Assembly: GCA_016183615.1 (NCBI GenBank) | Contig: JACPEG010000041.1 | Coordinates: forward strand, 113,915 to 177,914 | Source: Betaproteobacteria bacterium | Lineage (GTDB): Bacteria > Pseudomonadota > Gammaproteobacteria > Burkholderiales > UBA6910 | Direction: 5' to 3' | DNA: 64,000 bases | Shown here: positions 36,075 through 45,266 of the stretch, piece after piece | Position numbering within the stretch: the first letter of the stretch is position 1 | Layout: each line of letters starts with the position of its first letter | Notes under the pieces: generated by a model | What the model saw: only the letters and a program-made list of their open reading frames with translations | The model's database searches: none | Told to the model about the DNA's origin: nothing | Made by a program: the position numbers and the translations under genes

Positions 36075-37715
36075 CTACCTGGAGGCCCTATATCCCGGAA
36101 CCTTCGATTCGTCCACCTCGTCGATCTGTCCCGGGTCCAGGAACTGCCTGGCGTACTCCAGGTAGACCTTTTCCCGGATGAACACGTCGAAAAGATCCGG
36201 GTCGATGTGGCCGTTCTCCCTGAAGTTGCCCAGGATCTTCAGTGCCTCGGTGAGGGTCTTGCCCTTCTTGTAGGGACGGTCCACCGCGGTCAGCGCCTCG
36301 AAGATGTCGGCGATGCCCATCACCCGGGCCTGCACCGACATCTGCTCGCGGGTAAGTCCCCGCGGGTAGCCCTTTCCGTCCATGCGCTCGTGATGCCCAC
36401 CCGCGTATTCCGCAACGTTCCTCAGGTGCCTGGGCCACGGCAGCGCCTCCAGCATCTTGATGGTCACGACGATGTGGTGATTGATGATCTCCCGCTCATC
36501 CGGCGTGAGCGTCCCGCGGGCGATGGTGAAATTCTTGATTTCGTCCTCGGTGAGAAAGTTCGCCGTCATGCCCGCCGGGTCGCGCCACTGGTTCCGGGAT
36601 CCGATGTCCCTGACCCGCTGCTGGTCCTCCGGCGCCATGAACTCTCCCCCGACGTTGCACTTGCGCAGGTAGGCCCGGTCCTCGTCGAGCCGGCGGATGC
36701 GATCGCGGAAGCCGCGGTCCAGCTCCGCCAGGCGCGCCGCATCCGCACCGGCGCCCGCCTCGATCCTGGCCTTGAGCATTGCGATTTCGGCGTCGCGCTT
36801 GAGCACCTCGAAGCGGGTGTCGACCAGGTGGATGCGGTCATAAATAGTTTCCAGCTTGGTGGCCTTGTCCACCACGTGAACCGGGGTGGTGACCTTGCCG
36901 CAGTCGTGGAGCATGCCGGCGATCTTCAGTTCGTAGCGGTCCTTGTCCGTCATCTGAAAGTCGGCGAGCGGGCCGCTCCGGGTCCGGTTCACCGCTTCGG
37001 CAAGCAGCATGGTGAGCACCGGCACCCGCTGGCAGTGGCCGCCGGTGTAGGGAGACTTTTCGTCGATGGCGGCGTTGATCAGGCTGATGAAGGACTCGAA
37101 CAGGTCCTCCAGCTGGTTAATGAGCTGGCGATTGGTGAGAGCTATGGCGGCCTGGGACGCCAGCGACTCCGCCAGGTGCTGGTCGGCGTTCGAGAACGGG
37201 ATGATCGTGCCGGCATCGCGGTCCTTGCAGTTCAGGAGCTGCAGCACCCCGATGATCTCGCTCTCGTGGTTTTTCATCGGCACCGTCAGGAAGGACTGGG
37301 AGCGGTAACCCGTCTTCTGGTCGAAATTCTTGGTTCCGGAAAAGTCGAAGCCCTTTTCGGTGTAGGCATCGGCGATATTGACGGTGGTGTCGTGCAACAC
37401 GGCGTACGCCACCACCATGGAATTGTTCGGATTGCCGTCACGGCCCCGGAGGTGCACCGGGTAGAACGGAATTTCCTTGCCGCTGGTGCCGCCCATCTTG
37501 ATACCCAGCGTGTCGTTGTGAAGGATCTCGAACTTGAGGGTGCGCTCCTCGGTCATCCGGTAGAGCGTCCCGCCATCGGCATTGGTAATGGTCTTGGCGG
37601 CCACCAGGATAGCCTCCAGCAGCCGGGTGATGTCCTTTTCCTTGGAGAGCGCCACGCCGATGGCGTTGAGCTCCTCCAGGCGGCGCAGCAGAACGTCGGA
37701 ACTGAGGCTCGTCAC
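36075..37715 (-). CDS. GAF/HD-GYP domain protein (putative c-di-GMP phosphodiesterase)
   Basis: 546 residues. A GAF sensor domain fills residues 20-195. The HD-GYP domain starts near 210: conserved H227 (G-G-H), H270-D271 in L-H-D-C-G-K, and the H-H-E-R-M-D-G-K-G-Y-P motif at 441-451. HD-GYP enzymes hydrolyse cyclic di-GMP to pGpG or GMP. An insertion of about 110 residues (285-398), Glu/Arg-rich and partly coiled-coil-like, separates the HD and GYP halves, which are normally about 65 residues apart. It is downstream of the GAF-PilB-like ATPase gene on the same strand (94 bases). Confidence 0.88.
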   Translation of the reverse strand: MTSLSSDVLLRRLEELNAIGVALSKEKDITRLLEAILVAAKTITNADGGTLYRMTEERTLKFEILHNDTLGIKMGGTSGKEIPFYPVHLRGRDGNPNNSMVVAYAVLHDTTVNIADAYTEKGFDFSGTKNFDQKTGYRSQSFLTVPMKNHESEIIGVLQLLNCKDRDAGTIIPFSNADQHLAESLASQAAIALTNRQLINQLEDLFESFISLINAAIDEKSPYTGGHCQRVPVLTMLLAEAVNRTRSGPLADFQMTDKDRYELKIAGMLHDCGKVTTPVHVVDKATKLETIYDRIHLVDTRFEVLKRDAEIAMLKARIEAGAGADAARLAELDRGFRDRIRRLDEDRAYLRKCNVGGEFMAPEDQQRVRDIGSRNQWRDPAGMTANFLTEDEIKNFTIARGTLTPDEREIINHHIVVTIKMLEALPWPRHLRNVAEYAGGHHERMDGKGYPRGLTREQMSVQARVMGIADIFEALTAVDRPYKKGKTLTEALKILGNFRENGHIDPDLFDVFIREKVYLEYARQFLDPGQIDEVDESKVPGYRASR

Positions 37716-37809
37716 TTCGGGTGCTCCCGGCGCCCCGGTTCAGGCAGAGGCCGGCGGGGCGGGGGGCGCCGCAGCGCTCCCGCCGGCGGGAACGGCGAAA
37801 GGCTCGGGA

Positions 37810-40194
37810 CTACTTGATGCAGACCGCCCGCACCTGGTGCATGTCGGTGATGCCCTGCAGCACCTTCTCCATGCCGTCCTGCTTCAGGGTGCGCATGCCC
37901 TCGGACAGGGCGGTGACCACAATCTCCGCCACCCGGGCGTGCTCCTGGATGTTCTTCTTGACGGGATCGGTGCCCACCAGCAGTTCGTGCAGGCCGACCC
38001 GGCCCTTGTAGCCGGTGCCCATGCAGGTATCGCAGCCCACCGGTTCGTACAGGGTGATCTCACCCTTGTCGTTGCCGTAGTTCTTCACCCAGTCGGCGTA
38101 CACCGACTTGTAGGCCGCGTTGGGGTCCGCCTTGAACCGCTCGATATTCTTCAGCTCCTCGCAGTATTCGGCAAGCATCAGCTTGATCTCATCCTGGGTT
38201 GCCACGTGGGGCTTCTTGCATTTGCTGCACAGGCGCTTCGCCAGCCGCTGGGCCAGGATGCCGAGCAGGGCGTCGGCAAAGTTGAAGGGGTCCATGCCCA
38301 TGTCGAGCAGCCGGATAATGGACTCGGGGGCGCTGTTGGTGTGCAGGGTGGCGAACACCAGGTGGCCGGTGAGCGAGGCCTCGATGCCGGTGCCGGTGGT
38401 TTCCTTGTCGCGCATTTCCCCCACCATGATGATGTCCGGGTCGGCCCGCAGAAACGCCTTCATCGCGGTCGCGAAGTTGAGCCCAGCCTTGGGATTCATC
38501 TGCACCTGGCGCAGGCCTTTCTGGGTGATTTCCACCGGGTCCTCAGCGGTCCAGATCTTGGTGTCCGGGGTGTTCAGGTACTTCAACACCGAGTGCAGGG
38601 TGGTGGTCTTGCCGGAGCCGGTCGGCCCACACACGAAGAACAGGCCGTAGGGCTTTTCGACGCAGCTCTTCAGCGCCTTCAGGTTATGCTCGGTGAAGCC
38701 CATCTTGTCCAGGGGGATAGGCTCGCCGGCGGCGAGAATCCGCATCACCACGTCTTCCACGCCGCCCTGGGTCGGAATGGTAGCGACCCGCAGCTCGATG
38801 TCGAGGGGTCCGAACTTCTTGAACTTGATCTTGCCGTCCTGGGGCTTGCGTTTTTCCGAGATGTCCAGGTCGCACATGATCTTGAGGCGCGTGACCAGCG
38901 GGCTGCGATAACTGGCCGGGACCTCGATATAGGGCATGAGCGAGCCATCCTTGCGGAACCGGATCTCGGTCTTGGCCTTGCCCGGGTAGGGCTCGATGTG
39001 GATATCCGATACGCCCTGGTTGTAGGCGTCGATGATGATCTTGTTGACGAGCTTTACCAGCTCGTTGTCGGCGGCGGCCGACACATCGTCCTGGGTCGTA
39101 CCCGCACCTTCTTCCCCCGCCTCTTCGGGCTCGAGGTTGGAAAGCAGGTCGCCGATGCTGGCACTGTCGGCTCCTTCGCCATAGAACTGGTCCACCGTGT
39201 TCACGAACTCGCGCCGGGTGCACACTTTGTACACCGGCTTGTGCTTGGGGAACACGTTCTGGACAATGCGCGACACCTTGACCCGTTCGGGGTCGGTAGT
39301 GACCACCAGCAGACCGTCCTTGTTTTCCTCGATCGGCAGCCACTGGTTGGACTCCACATAGTCGCGCTTCAGGTTCTTCAGCAGGTCCATCGGCTTGATT
39401 CGGTCGGCCTTGAACGGCTCATAGCCCACCCCGAAGAACTTGGCGAGCGCATCCCCCAGGGCCGGAACCTTGACCTGAAACTCGTCGATCAGCACGTCCT
39501 CGATATCGATACCCTTGCGGCGGGCGGAGCGGGTGGCAAGATCGAATTCGGCAGCCGAGATCACTGCATCCGCAACCAGATAGTCGTACTTGGTCTTGGC
39601 CAGCTGCTGCTGCGGCTTCTGACGCTGGCGGAAAGCGATGGCGAGCGTCTTGCAGAGCTCCGTCACGCCCTCCTCCATCATCGAGTGGAACGGCCGGTCC
39701 GCCTTGTTATTGATGATCTGGACCACGCCGATCAGCTCGTTGTCGGTGGCATCCACCACCGGCGACACCAGCATCTGCTTGGTGCGGTAGCCGGTCCGCT
39801 TGTCCACTTCCTGGAGAAACCGCAGCTGGGAGCTGAACGACCTGAGCTCGTTCTCGTCGTACACATCCTTGATGTTGACCATCTTCTTGTTGTGGGCCAC
39901 GTAACCGGCAATGCTCTGCTCCGAGATGGGGAGCTTCAGGTCCTTGAACGAATTGAGGCCGGTCTTGACCTTCGACACGATGGAGGACTTGTCCTCGCTC
40001 ATCACATAGATCGTCAACCGGTCGGCATCGAACAGCGCGCAGATATCCTTCGACACCTCCAGCATGATCTCGTCGATATTGTTGGTGGCGTGAATCTTGT
40101 TGGTGACGGCCTGCAGGTTCTTGGAGAAATTCAGCTTGACGCTGATGTCCGCCAAGTTCTCCTGGTGCGGCGTCGATGCCAGTACCGTGCTCAT
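37810..40194 (-). CDS. PilB/GspE-type secretion ATPase with N-terminal GAF domain
   Basis: 794 residues. A GAF domain (25-190) precedes a GspE/MshE N-terminal domain (about 205-340) and the hexameric ATPase domain (375-770), with Walker A G-P-T-G-S-G-K-T at 523-530, and a four-cysteine zinc motif (C-S-K-C then C-D-T-C). PilB/GspE ATPases power pilus assembly or type II secretion. A GAF domain on this ATPase is unusual and suggests direct ligand control. The ATG at 40194 follows GGGGTGAT. It lies between cAMP and c-di-GMP genes and close to pilins. Confidence 0.88.
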   Translation of the reverse strand: MSTVLASTPHQENLADISVKLNFSKNLQAVTNKIHATNNIDEIMLEVSKDICALFDADRLTIYVMSEDKSSIVSKVKTGLNSFKDLKLPISEQSIAGYVAHNKKMVNIKDVYDENELRSFSSQLRFLQEVDKRTGYRTKQMLVSPVVDATDNELIGVVQIINNKADRPFHSMMEEGVTELCKTLAIAFRQRQKPQQQLAKTKYDYLVADAVISAAEFDLATRSARRKGIDIEDVLIDEFQVKVPALGDALAKFFGVGYEPFKADRIKPMDLLKNLKRDYVESNQWLPIEENKDGLLVVTTDPERVKVSRIVQNVFPKHKPVYKVCTRREFVNTVDQFYGEGADSASIGDLLSNLEPEEAGEEGAGTTQDDVSAAADNELVKLVNKIIIDAYNQGVSDIHIEPYPGKAKTEIRFRKDGSLMPYIEVPASYRSPLVTRLKIMCDLDISEKRKPQDGKIKFKKFGPLDIELRVATIPTQGGVEDVVMRILAAGEPIPLDKMGFTEHNLKALKSCVEKPYGLFFVCGPTGSGKTTTLHSVLKYLNTPDTKIWTAEDPVEITQKGLRQVQMNPKAGLNFATAMKAFLRADPDIIMVGEMRDKETTGTGIEASLTGHLVFATLHTNSAPESIIRLLDMGMDPFNFADALLGILAQRLAKRLCSKCKKPHVATQDEIKLMLAEYCEELKNIERFKADPNAAYKSVYADWVKNYGNDKGEITLYEPVGCDTCMGTGYKGRVGLHELLVGTDPVKKNIQEHARVAEIVVTALSEGMRTLKQDGMEKVLQGITDMHQVRAVCIK

Positions 40195-40333
40195 ATCATC
40201 ACCCCGTAAAAGGCTCTCCGCTCGCGGCCCTCGCCCTCGTTCGGCTCCGGGCGCGACGGGATTTCGGTTCATTATGCGCGGCTGCGGGGACCCTGCCAAC
40301 TGTCGCCCGAAAATCCGCAGTCATAATAAACGT

Positions 40334-41098
40334 TTAAAAATCAAATACCTGGTCGTTAAACAACATGCGCGGCCGGAATTCCGCCACACATTCCTCGATC
40401 TCTTTCATGGTGAGTTCGATCTCGCCGGGCTTCAGGTGAGTGATGAATACCTCGGGCCGGCACCTGAGTTTCGCCAGCTCCTGGGCCAGCATGCTCGGGC
40501 ACAGGTGTTTCGAGGCAATGGCGAGCCTCATTTCCTTGTTCGAAAACGCGGTCTCGATGATGAGGTAACGCAAGTTGGGGATGCGATTCACCACTTCCCA
40601 CAGCGCATCGTTGGTCGTAGTGTCCCCGCTGAACACCAGGCTCGCCATGCCGCTGTCGAGCTGGAAACCCACTGCCGGCACCACGTGATTGGCCGGAATC
40701 GGCGTGATCCTGCGCCCATCCATCGCCACCGTATTGCCGAGCGCCAGCTCCTCATAGCGCAGATAGGGGGCCTCGGCGCTCGGAATCTCGGTGAAATCCG
40801 GCCACACCTTCCAGTTGAACACGTGATCCCTGAGAATCTGCAGGGTTTCCGGCAGGGCATGGACCGTGAGCGGCCGCCCGCGCATGTACCCCACGCTGTC
40901 CACCAGGAACGGTATGCTGGTGACGTGATCCAGGTGGGAATGGGTGAGGAAGACGTGGTCGATCCCCGCGAGTGCGTCGAGGTTCAGATCCCCCACCCCG
41001 GTCCCGGCATCGATCAGCACGTCCCGGTCGAGCAGCATCGAGGTGGTGCGCAAATGCCCGCCGATTCCGCCGCTGCAACCTAGGATCCTGAGCTTCAT
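40334..41098 (-). CDS. Metallo-beta-lactamase-fold class II cyclic-nucleotide phosphodiesterase
   Basis: 254 residues. The zinc motif H-S-H-L-D-H is at residues 53-58 and further ligand positions appear at A-N-H near 137, F-S-G-D near 157-160 and T-H-L near 220. The L-T-H-S-H-L-D-H pattern, with the C-S-G-G-I-G-G-H start, matches class II cAMP phosphodiesterases. Its ATG overlaps the stop of the adenylate cyclase gene by four bases (ATGA), so synthesis and degradation of cAMP appear to be coupled. It is predicted cytoplasmic. Confidence 0.8.
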   Translation of the reverse strand: MKLRILGCSGGIGGHLRTTSMLLDRDVLIDAGTGVGDLNLDALAGIDHVFLTHSHLDHVTSIPFLVDSVGYMRGRPLTVHALPETLQILRDHVFNWKVWPDFTEIPSAEAPYLRYEELALGNTVAMDGRRITPIPANHVVPAVGFQLDSGMASLVFSGDTTTNDALWEVVNRIPNLRYLIIETAFSNKEMRLAIASKHLCPSMLAQELAKLRCRPEVFITHLKPGEIELTMKEIEECVAEFRPRMLFNDQVFDF

Positions 41099-43344
41099 TT
41101 GTGCTTGAAGGTATATACGCCGTCCCAGCCCTCTCCCGGAGGTTCGGCGCGATATTCCTTGGTGCGCTCGGCGTAGATGTCGTAGAGACGCACCTCGGGA
41201 GCCATCCTTTTCAGGTTGAGCAGCTGCATCTCGGCCCGGTCCCAGTCCTGCGCCCGGTAGTACTTCAGCGCCTGGTGCCAGATCTTCAATTCCTCCAGTT
41301 TTTCCTTGGGCACCTCGCCGGCCGGGCCAATGGGTTCGAAAATGGGAACGGGTTCGTTCTTGCCCTTTACCCGCACCTGATCAAGCTCCCGAAAGACGAA
41401 GTCGGGAACCGTCTTGCGCGTGACATCGCCCACAATCATGCCTACCCCGTATTCCTTGGTGATGCCTTCCATGCGCGAGGCCAGGTTCACGGCGTCGCCC
41501 ATCACGGTGTAGGCCACCCGCATCTGGGAGCCCATGTTGCCGACCCGCATCACGCCGCTGTTGACTCCGACGCCGATGCGCACTTCCGGCCAGCCTTTGG
41601 CCTGGAACTGGAGCCTCAGCTCCGCGAGCCGCGCCTGCATGTGCAGGCCTGCCTCGACCGCGTGCCTGGCGTGGTCGGAATCGGCAAGCGGGGCACCCCA
41701 GAACGCCATGATGCAGTCCCCCATGTATTTGTCCACGGTTCCTCTATGATCGTAGATCAACTGGGTGAGCGGCGTCAGGAACTCGTTCATGAGCTTGGAC
41801 AGCTCTTTCGGCTCCATGCCCTCGGAAATGGTGGTGAACCCGCGCACGTCGGTGAACAGCACCGACATCTCGCGGCTCTCCCCCTCCATCGACACCTGCT
41901 CCGGATTCTTCGCCATCTCATCCACCAGGGCCGGCGACACGTAGCGCCCGAACAGGCCGGTGATCTGGCGCTTCGAGCGCGCCTCGACGAAGTAACCGTA
42001 CGATACGTTGATGAGATACATGCCCAGGATCAGGATCACCCCGGTCGCCATCGGAAGCACCAGGTGGCCGTAATGCCAGACCATGAGATTGGACGACAGC
42101 ACGAAGAACGCCACCACCAGGGTCGTAATCGTCGCCTTCAGCGGGTTGAGCAGCGGCAGCACCAGGGCGAGGAACAGGCCGGACAGCAGAAGCAGGACCA
42201 CCTCGGCGCCCAGCACGTAGGGCGGCTTCAGCTTCAGGTTCTGGTCCAGAATCCCGGCGATCAGGTTGGCGTGGACCTCCACCCCCGGAAACACGGCCGC
42301 CACCGGGGTCGCCCGCAGGTCGAGCAGCCCCGGCGCAGTGGTCCCCACCAGCACCACCTTGCCCTGCAGATCCTCCGGCGGCACCCGGTCGCGCAGCACG
42401 TCGCTCACCGAAATGTACTTGAAGCTGCCCTGTCGGCCCCGGTAGGGAATCAGCGTGCTCACGTTCTGGTCCACCGGAATCGTGAGGGTGCCCATGTCGG
42501 TCTTGAGTTCGATGGACTCGAGCCCGCCGTAGTCCTTGGCCGCTCCGGGGTCGCTGACCAGTCCCGGGGTCACGGGGGGAAAACCGAGCAGCGCCCGCAC
42601 CATCGCGAGCGATAGCGACTCGTAATAGGCGCCCTGGTACTCCGCGAGCATGGGCACCCGCCGCGTCACGCCATCGAAATCCGTCAGCGGATTGAAGTGC
42701 CCGGCGCCGGCGGCGGCAGCCATCAGCTCGGGAAGGTTGCCGCCGTAGCCGTCCCAGATGGTGAAGGCGATGGGGCGGCCCTGGAAAGTGCCCGGCGCCA
42801 GCACCGGCTGCGGCAGCGCCCCGGATGTCGTGCTCTGGGTGCCCCCGCCCTCGGCGGTGGAGAAGTAATAGCCCAGGATGACCGGACGGCCCTTGATGCG
42901 GTTCGCGAACACCTGGTCGAACTCGAGCTGGGGCCTGAGCTGATTGAGGGTGGAGGTAAACTTGGGCACGTCCCGGAGCTGGTTCTGCGCGAGTTCCTGC
43001 AGCACCCGCAGCCCCGAGGACTCGTCCTTTTCGGCGAACACCACGTCGAAGCCGACGACCGCGATATGGTATTTGTCGAATAGCGTGTCGATGAGCAGCG
43101 CCAGCCGGTCGCGCCGCCACGGCCATCTCCCTTCTTCGGCCAGGCTCTTTTCGTCGATGTCGAGGATGACAACGCGGTCGTCCACCGTCTGCGGCATGGT
43201 CAGCCGCAGACGGTAGTCGTAGATGATGGCATCCAGCTGCTGGACGAAGCGGATGTCGTACGCCCTGGCGGCGTGGCCGAGCAGGATGACAAGCAGCACC
43301 AGGCCGAGGCCGATACGGACTGCGTGCTTCTTCAGGGTTTCCAT
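41095..43344 (-). CDS. CHASE2-domain adenylate/guanylate cyclase
   Basis: 749 residues. An N-terminal membrane helix (9-27), a large extracytoplasmic CHASE2 sensor (about 30-365), three further helices (about 370-445) and a class III cyclase domain (about 475-660) with metal-binding L-F-T-D-V-R-G-F, K-Y-M-G-D and G-D-A-V-N-L-A-S-R motifs. It makes cAMP (or cGMP) in response to an external signal. CHASE2 also occurs in the kinase encoded at 45267-47855. A C-terminal extension (about 665-749) has no clear assignment. Confidence 0.92.
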   Translation of the reverse strand: METLKKHAVRIGLGLVLLVILLGHAARAYDIRFVQQLDAIIYDYRLRLTMPQTVDDRVVILDIDEKSLAEEGRWPWRRDRLALLIDTLFDKYHIAVVGFDVVFAEKDESSGLRVLQELAQNQLRDVPKFTSTLNQLRPQLEFDQVFANRIKGRPVILGYYFSTAEGGGTQSTTSGALPQPVLAPGTFQGRPIAFTIWDGYGGNLPELMAAAAGAGHFNPLTDFDGVTRRVPMLAEYQGAYYESLSLAMVRALLGFPPVTPGLVSDPGAAKDYGGLESIELKTDMGTLTIPVDQNVSTLIPYRGRQGSFKYISVSDVLRDRVPPEDLQGKVVLVGTTAPGLLDLRATPVAAVFPGVEVHANLIAGILDQNLKLKPPYVLGAEVVLLLLSGLFLALVLPLLNPLKATITTLVVAFFVLSSNLMVWHYGHLVLPMATGVILILGMYLINVSYGYFVEARSKRQITGLFGRYVSPALVDEMAKNPEQVSMEGESREMSVLFTDVRGFTTISEGMEPKELSKLMNEFLTPLTQLIYDHRGTVDKYMGDCIMAFWGAPLADSDHARHAVEAGLHMQARLAELRLQFQAKGWPEVRIGVGVNSGVMRVGNMGSQMRVAYTVMGDAVNLASRMEGITKEYGVGMIVGDVTRKTVPDFVFRELDQVRVKGKNEPVPIFEPIGPAGEVPKEKLEELKIWHQALKYYRAQDWDRAEMQLLNLKRMAPEVRLYDIYAERTKEYRAEPPGEGWDGVYTFKHK

Positions 43345-43505
43345 GGCATGAAATGCGGACGCCGCAGATCGAGTCGGAGATTCCTCACGTCGGGTCGGCC
43401 ACGCTTACTCCCGGGTCGCCAGTGCCTGCCGGGTAGAGAGTGCGGGAGACCGTTACTGCCAGCAAAGGACCTGTGCCGGGCCTAGGCTTTGCCCGAAGGG
43501 GCGGC

Positions 43506-44396
43506 TCAGGTCTTGAAAAAGAACTCCATCTTCACGCCTGCCAGCTCGATGATGTCGTGGTCGTTGAGCTGGTGGGGATGGGGATCCAGGCTCTGTCCGT
43601 TGATGACAGGCAAACTGGCGCCTTCCACGTGGGTAATGAAATACCCGTGGGGCCGCTTGGCGATCACCGCCACCTGCACTCCGGGCTTGCCGAGCGTGGT
43701 CAGGGTCTTGACAAGCTCCAGCTCCTTGCCCGCGCTGGGCCCGGAAAGGATCTGGATCGCAGCCAGCGGCTGCTGGGCTGCAGCCGGCTGGGCAGCGGGC
43801 GCGGCGGCGGGCCGCGGTGCTGCTGGCTGGATTGGCGCGGGCTGGGCCGCCGGTCTGGGCGCGGCTGCCGGGGCAGGGGCCGGCTGTGCGGCCGGCTTGG
43901 GCGCTGCCGGCATCCCGGGAGGTGTCTGGGGCGGCAGGCCGGTCTGGGTATCGCCGAAGCCCTTCTGCGCCGGCGCCGCCGGGGCGGTTGCAGCGGGAGC
44001 GGCCGGCGCGCCGGGAGCCTGGGGCGCCGCAGCCACAGGCTTCGCCGCCGCAGGAGCGCGCAGCACCATGGTCTTCTCGAAGTCGGCGCCCTCGCCCTTG
44101 CCCACCTGCTCGTTGACGTATTTCATCTTGTACTTGCCGATCTCGATCACGTCCCCGTTCTGCAGGAAGTGCTTCTGGACCGGGACGCCGTTCACGAAGG
44201 TGCCGTTGGTGCTGCCCAGGTCCTCCAGGAAGGAATCGTTGAGGATGGTCACGATCACCGCGTGATCGCCGCTCACCGCCAGATTGTCGATGTGGACGTC
44301 GTTGTGCGGCTTGCGCCCGATGCTGGTGCGCTCCTTGGTGAGATTGAATTCCTTCAGCACCAGGCCGTCCATGCTTAAGATCACTTTTGCAGGCAT
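43506..44396 (-). CDS. FHA-domain protein with Pro/Ala linker and second FHA-like domain
   Basis: 296 residues. The N-terminal FHA domain (about 5-95) has the phosphothreonine-binding pattern with I-G-R-K-P, the S-G-D-H segment and G-S-T-N-G-T-F-V-N-G. A low-complexity Pro/Ala linker (115-210) leads to a C-terminal domain (about 212-296) that resembles an FHA fold but lacks a clean G-R/S-x-x-H core. It probably recognises substrates phosphorylated by the neighbouring kinase and dephosphorylated by the PP2C. It lies between the phosphatase and cyclase genes on the same strand. Confidence 0.88.
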   Translation of the reverse strand: MPAKVILSMDGLVLKEFNLTKERTSIGRKPHNDVHIDNLAVSGDHAVIVTILNDSFLEDLGSTNGTFVNGVPVQKHFLQNGDVIEIGKYKMKYVNEQVGKGEGADFEKTMVLRAPAAAKPVAAAPQAPGAPAAPAATAPAAPAQKGFGDTQTGLPPQTPPGMPAAPKPAAQPAPAPAAAPRPAAQPAPIQPAAPRPAAAPAAQPAAAQQPLAAIQILSGPSAGKELELVKTLTTLGKPGVQVAVIAKRPHGYFITHVEGASLPVINGQSLDPHPHQLNDHDIIELAGVKMEFFFKT

Positions 44397-44417
44397 AGCA
44401 GTTTTCCTCGTCGAAAC

Positions 44418-45245
44418 CTATTTCTTGAACCAGGAGAGCAGTCGGGCGAACCAGCCCTGCTGCGCCGGAAATTCGCCCTTCACCTTGACCAGGATTACCG
44501 ACACGTTATCCCTACCGCCGTTATCGTTCGCCATCTGCACCAGCTGGTTTGCGGCAAGCGGCAGGTTCGACTGCAGGGTGGCAAGCGTGAGCCGGATCTC
44601 CTCGTCTTCCACCATGTCATTCAGGCCGTCGGAGCACAGGAGATAAACGTCGCCGGGCTGTGCCGGGTAGGTCTTGATCTCCGGCTCCACCTGCGGATCG
44701 ATGCCCATGGCGCGGGTCACCAGATTCTTGTTCTGGGACAGGCGCGCCTCCTCCCTGGTGATCATCCCGCTGTCGATCTGCTCCTGCAGCAGAGAGTGAT
44801 CCCGCGTGATCTGGTCGAGCATTTCTCCGCGCAGCCGGTATATGCGCGAATCGCCGATATGGGCCACCGATACCCGGTTGCTGTAGAACAGCGCCATTAC
44901 CAGGGTGGTGCCCATGCCGGCATACTGGGGCTGGCTCTGGGCCGCCTGGTAGATCGAGCCATTGGCACGGCGCACGTGCTCGTCGAGCACCTTCACCGCC
45001 GCCTGCTCGGCTGCGCTTGCATCGAGCCGGGTCGGGTCGGTGCGTTCCAGCGCCTGCTTGAGCTCCGCCGAGAGCATCGACACCGCGATACCGCTCGCCA
45101 CCTCCCCGGCATTATACCCTCCCATGCCATCCGCAAGGACGACCAGCCCGTGGGCCGCATCCTGGGTGATGCTGTCCTCGTTGTGGGAGCGCACCATCCC
45201 GGGATCGGTCTGGCTCGCGATTTCCAGCACGCCGCTCAAGTCCAT
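44418..45245 (-). CDS. PP2C-type Ser/Thr protein phosphatase
   Basis: 275 residues with every PP2C hallmark: R-S-H-N-E-D at residues 18-23, A-D-G-M-G-G near 38-43, G-D-S-R-I-Y near 131, S-D-G-L near 205 and G-G-R-D-N near 243. These supply the metal-binding aspartates. It removes phosphates placed by the adjacent Ser/Thr kinase; kinase and phosphatase genes are 21 bases apart. Confidence 0.95.
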   Translation of the reverse strand: MDLSGVLEIASQTDPGMVRSHNEDSITQDAAHGLVVLADGMGGYNAGEVASGIAVSMLSAELKQALERTDPTRLDASAAEQAAVKVLDEHVRRANGSIYQAAQSQPQYAGMGTTLVMALFYSNRVSVAHIGDSRIYRLRGEMLDQITRDHSLLQEQIDSGMITREEARLSQNKNLVTRAMGIDPQVEPEIKTYPAQPGDVYLLCSDGLNDMVEDEEIRLTLATLQSNLPLAANQLVQMANDNGGRDNVSVILVKVKGEFPAQQGWFARLLSWFKK

Positions 45246-45266
45246 GGGATGGTCTTCCTCACGGGT

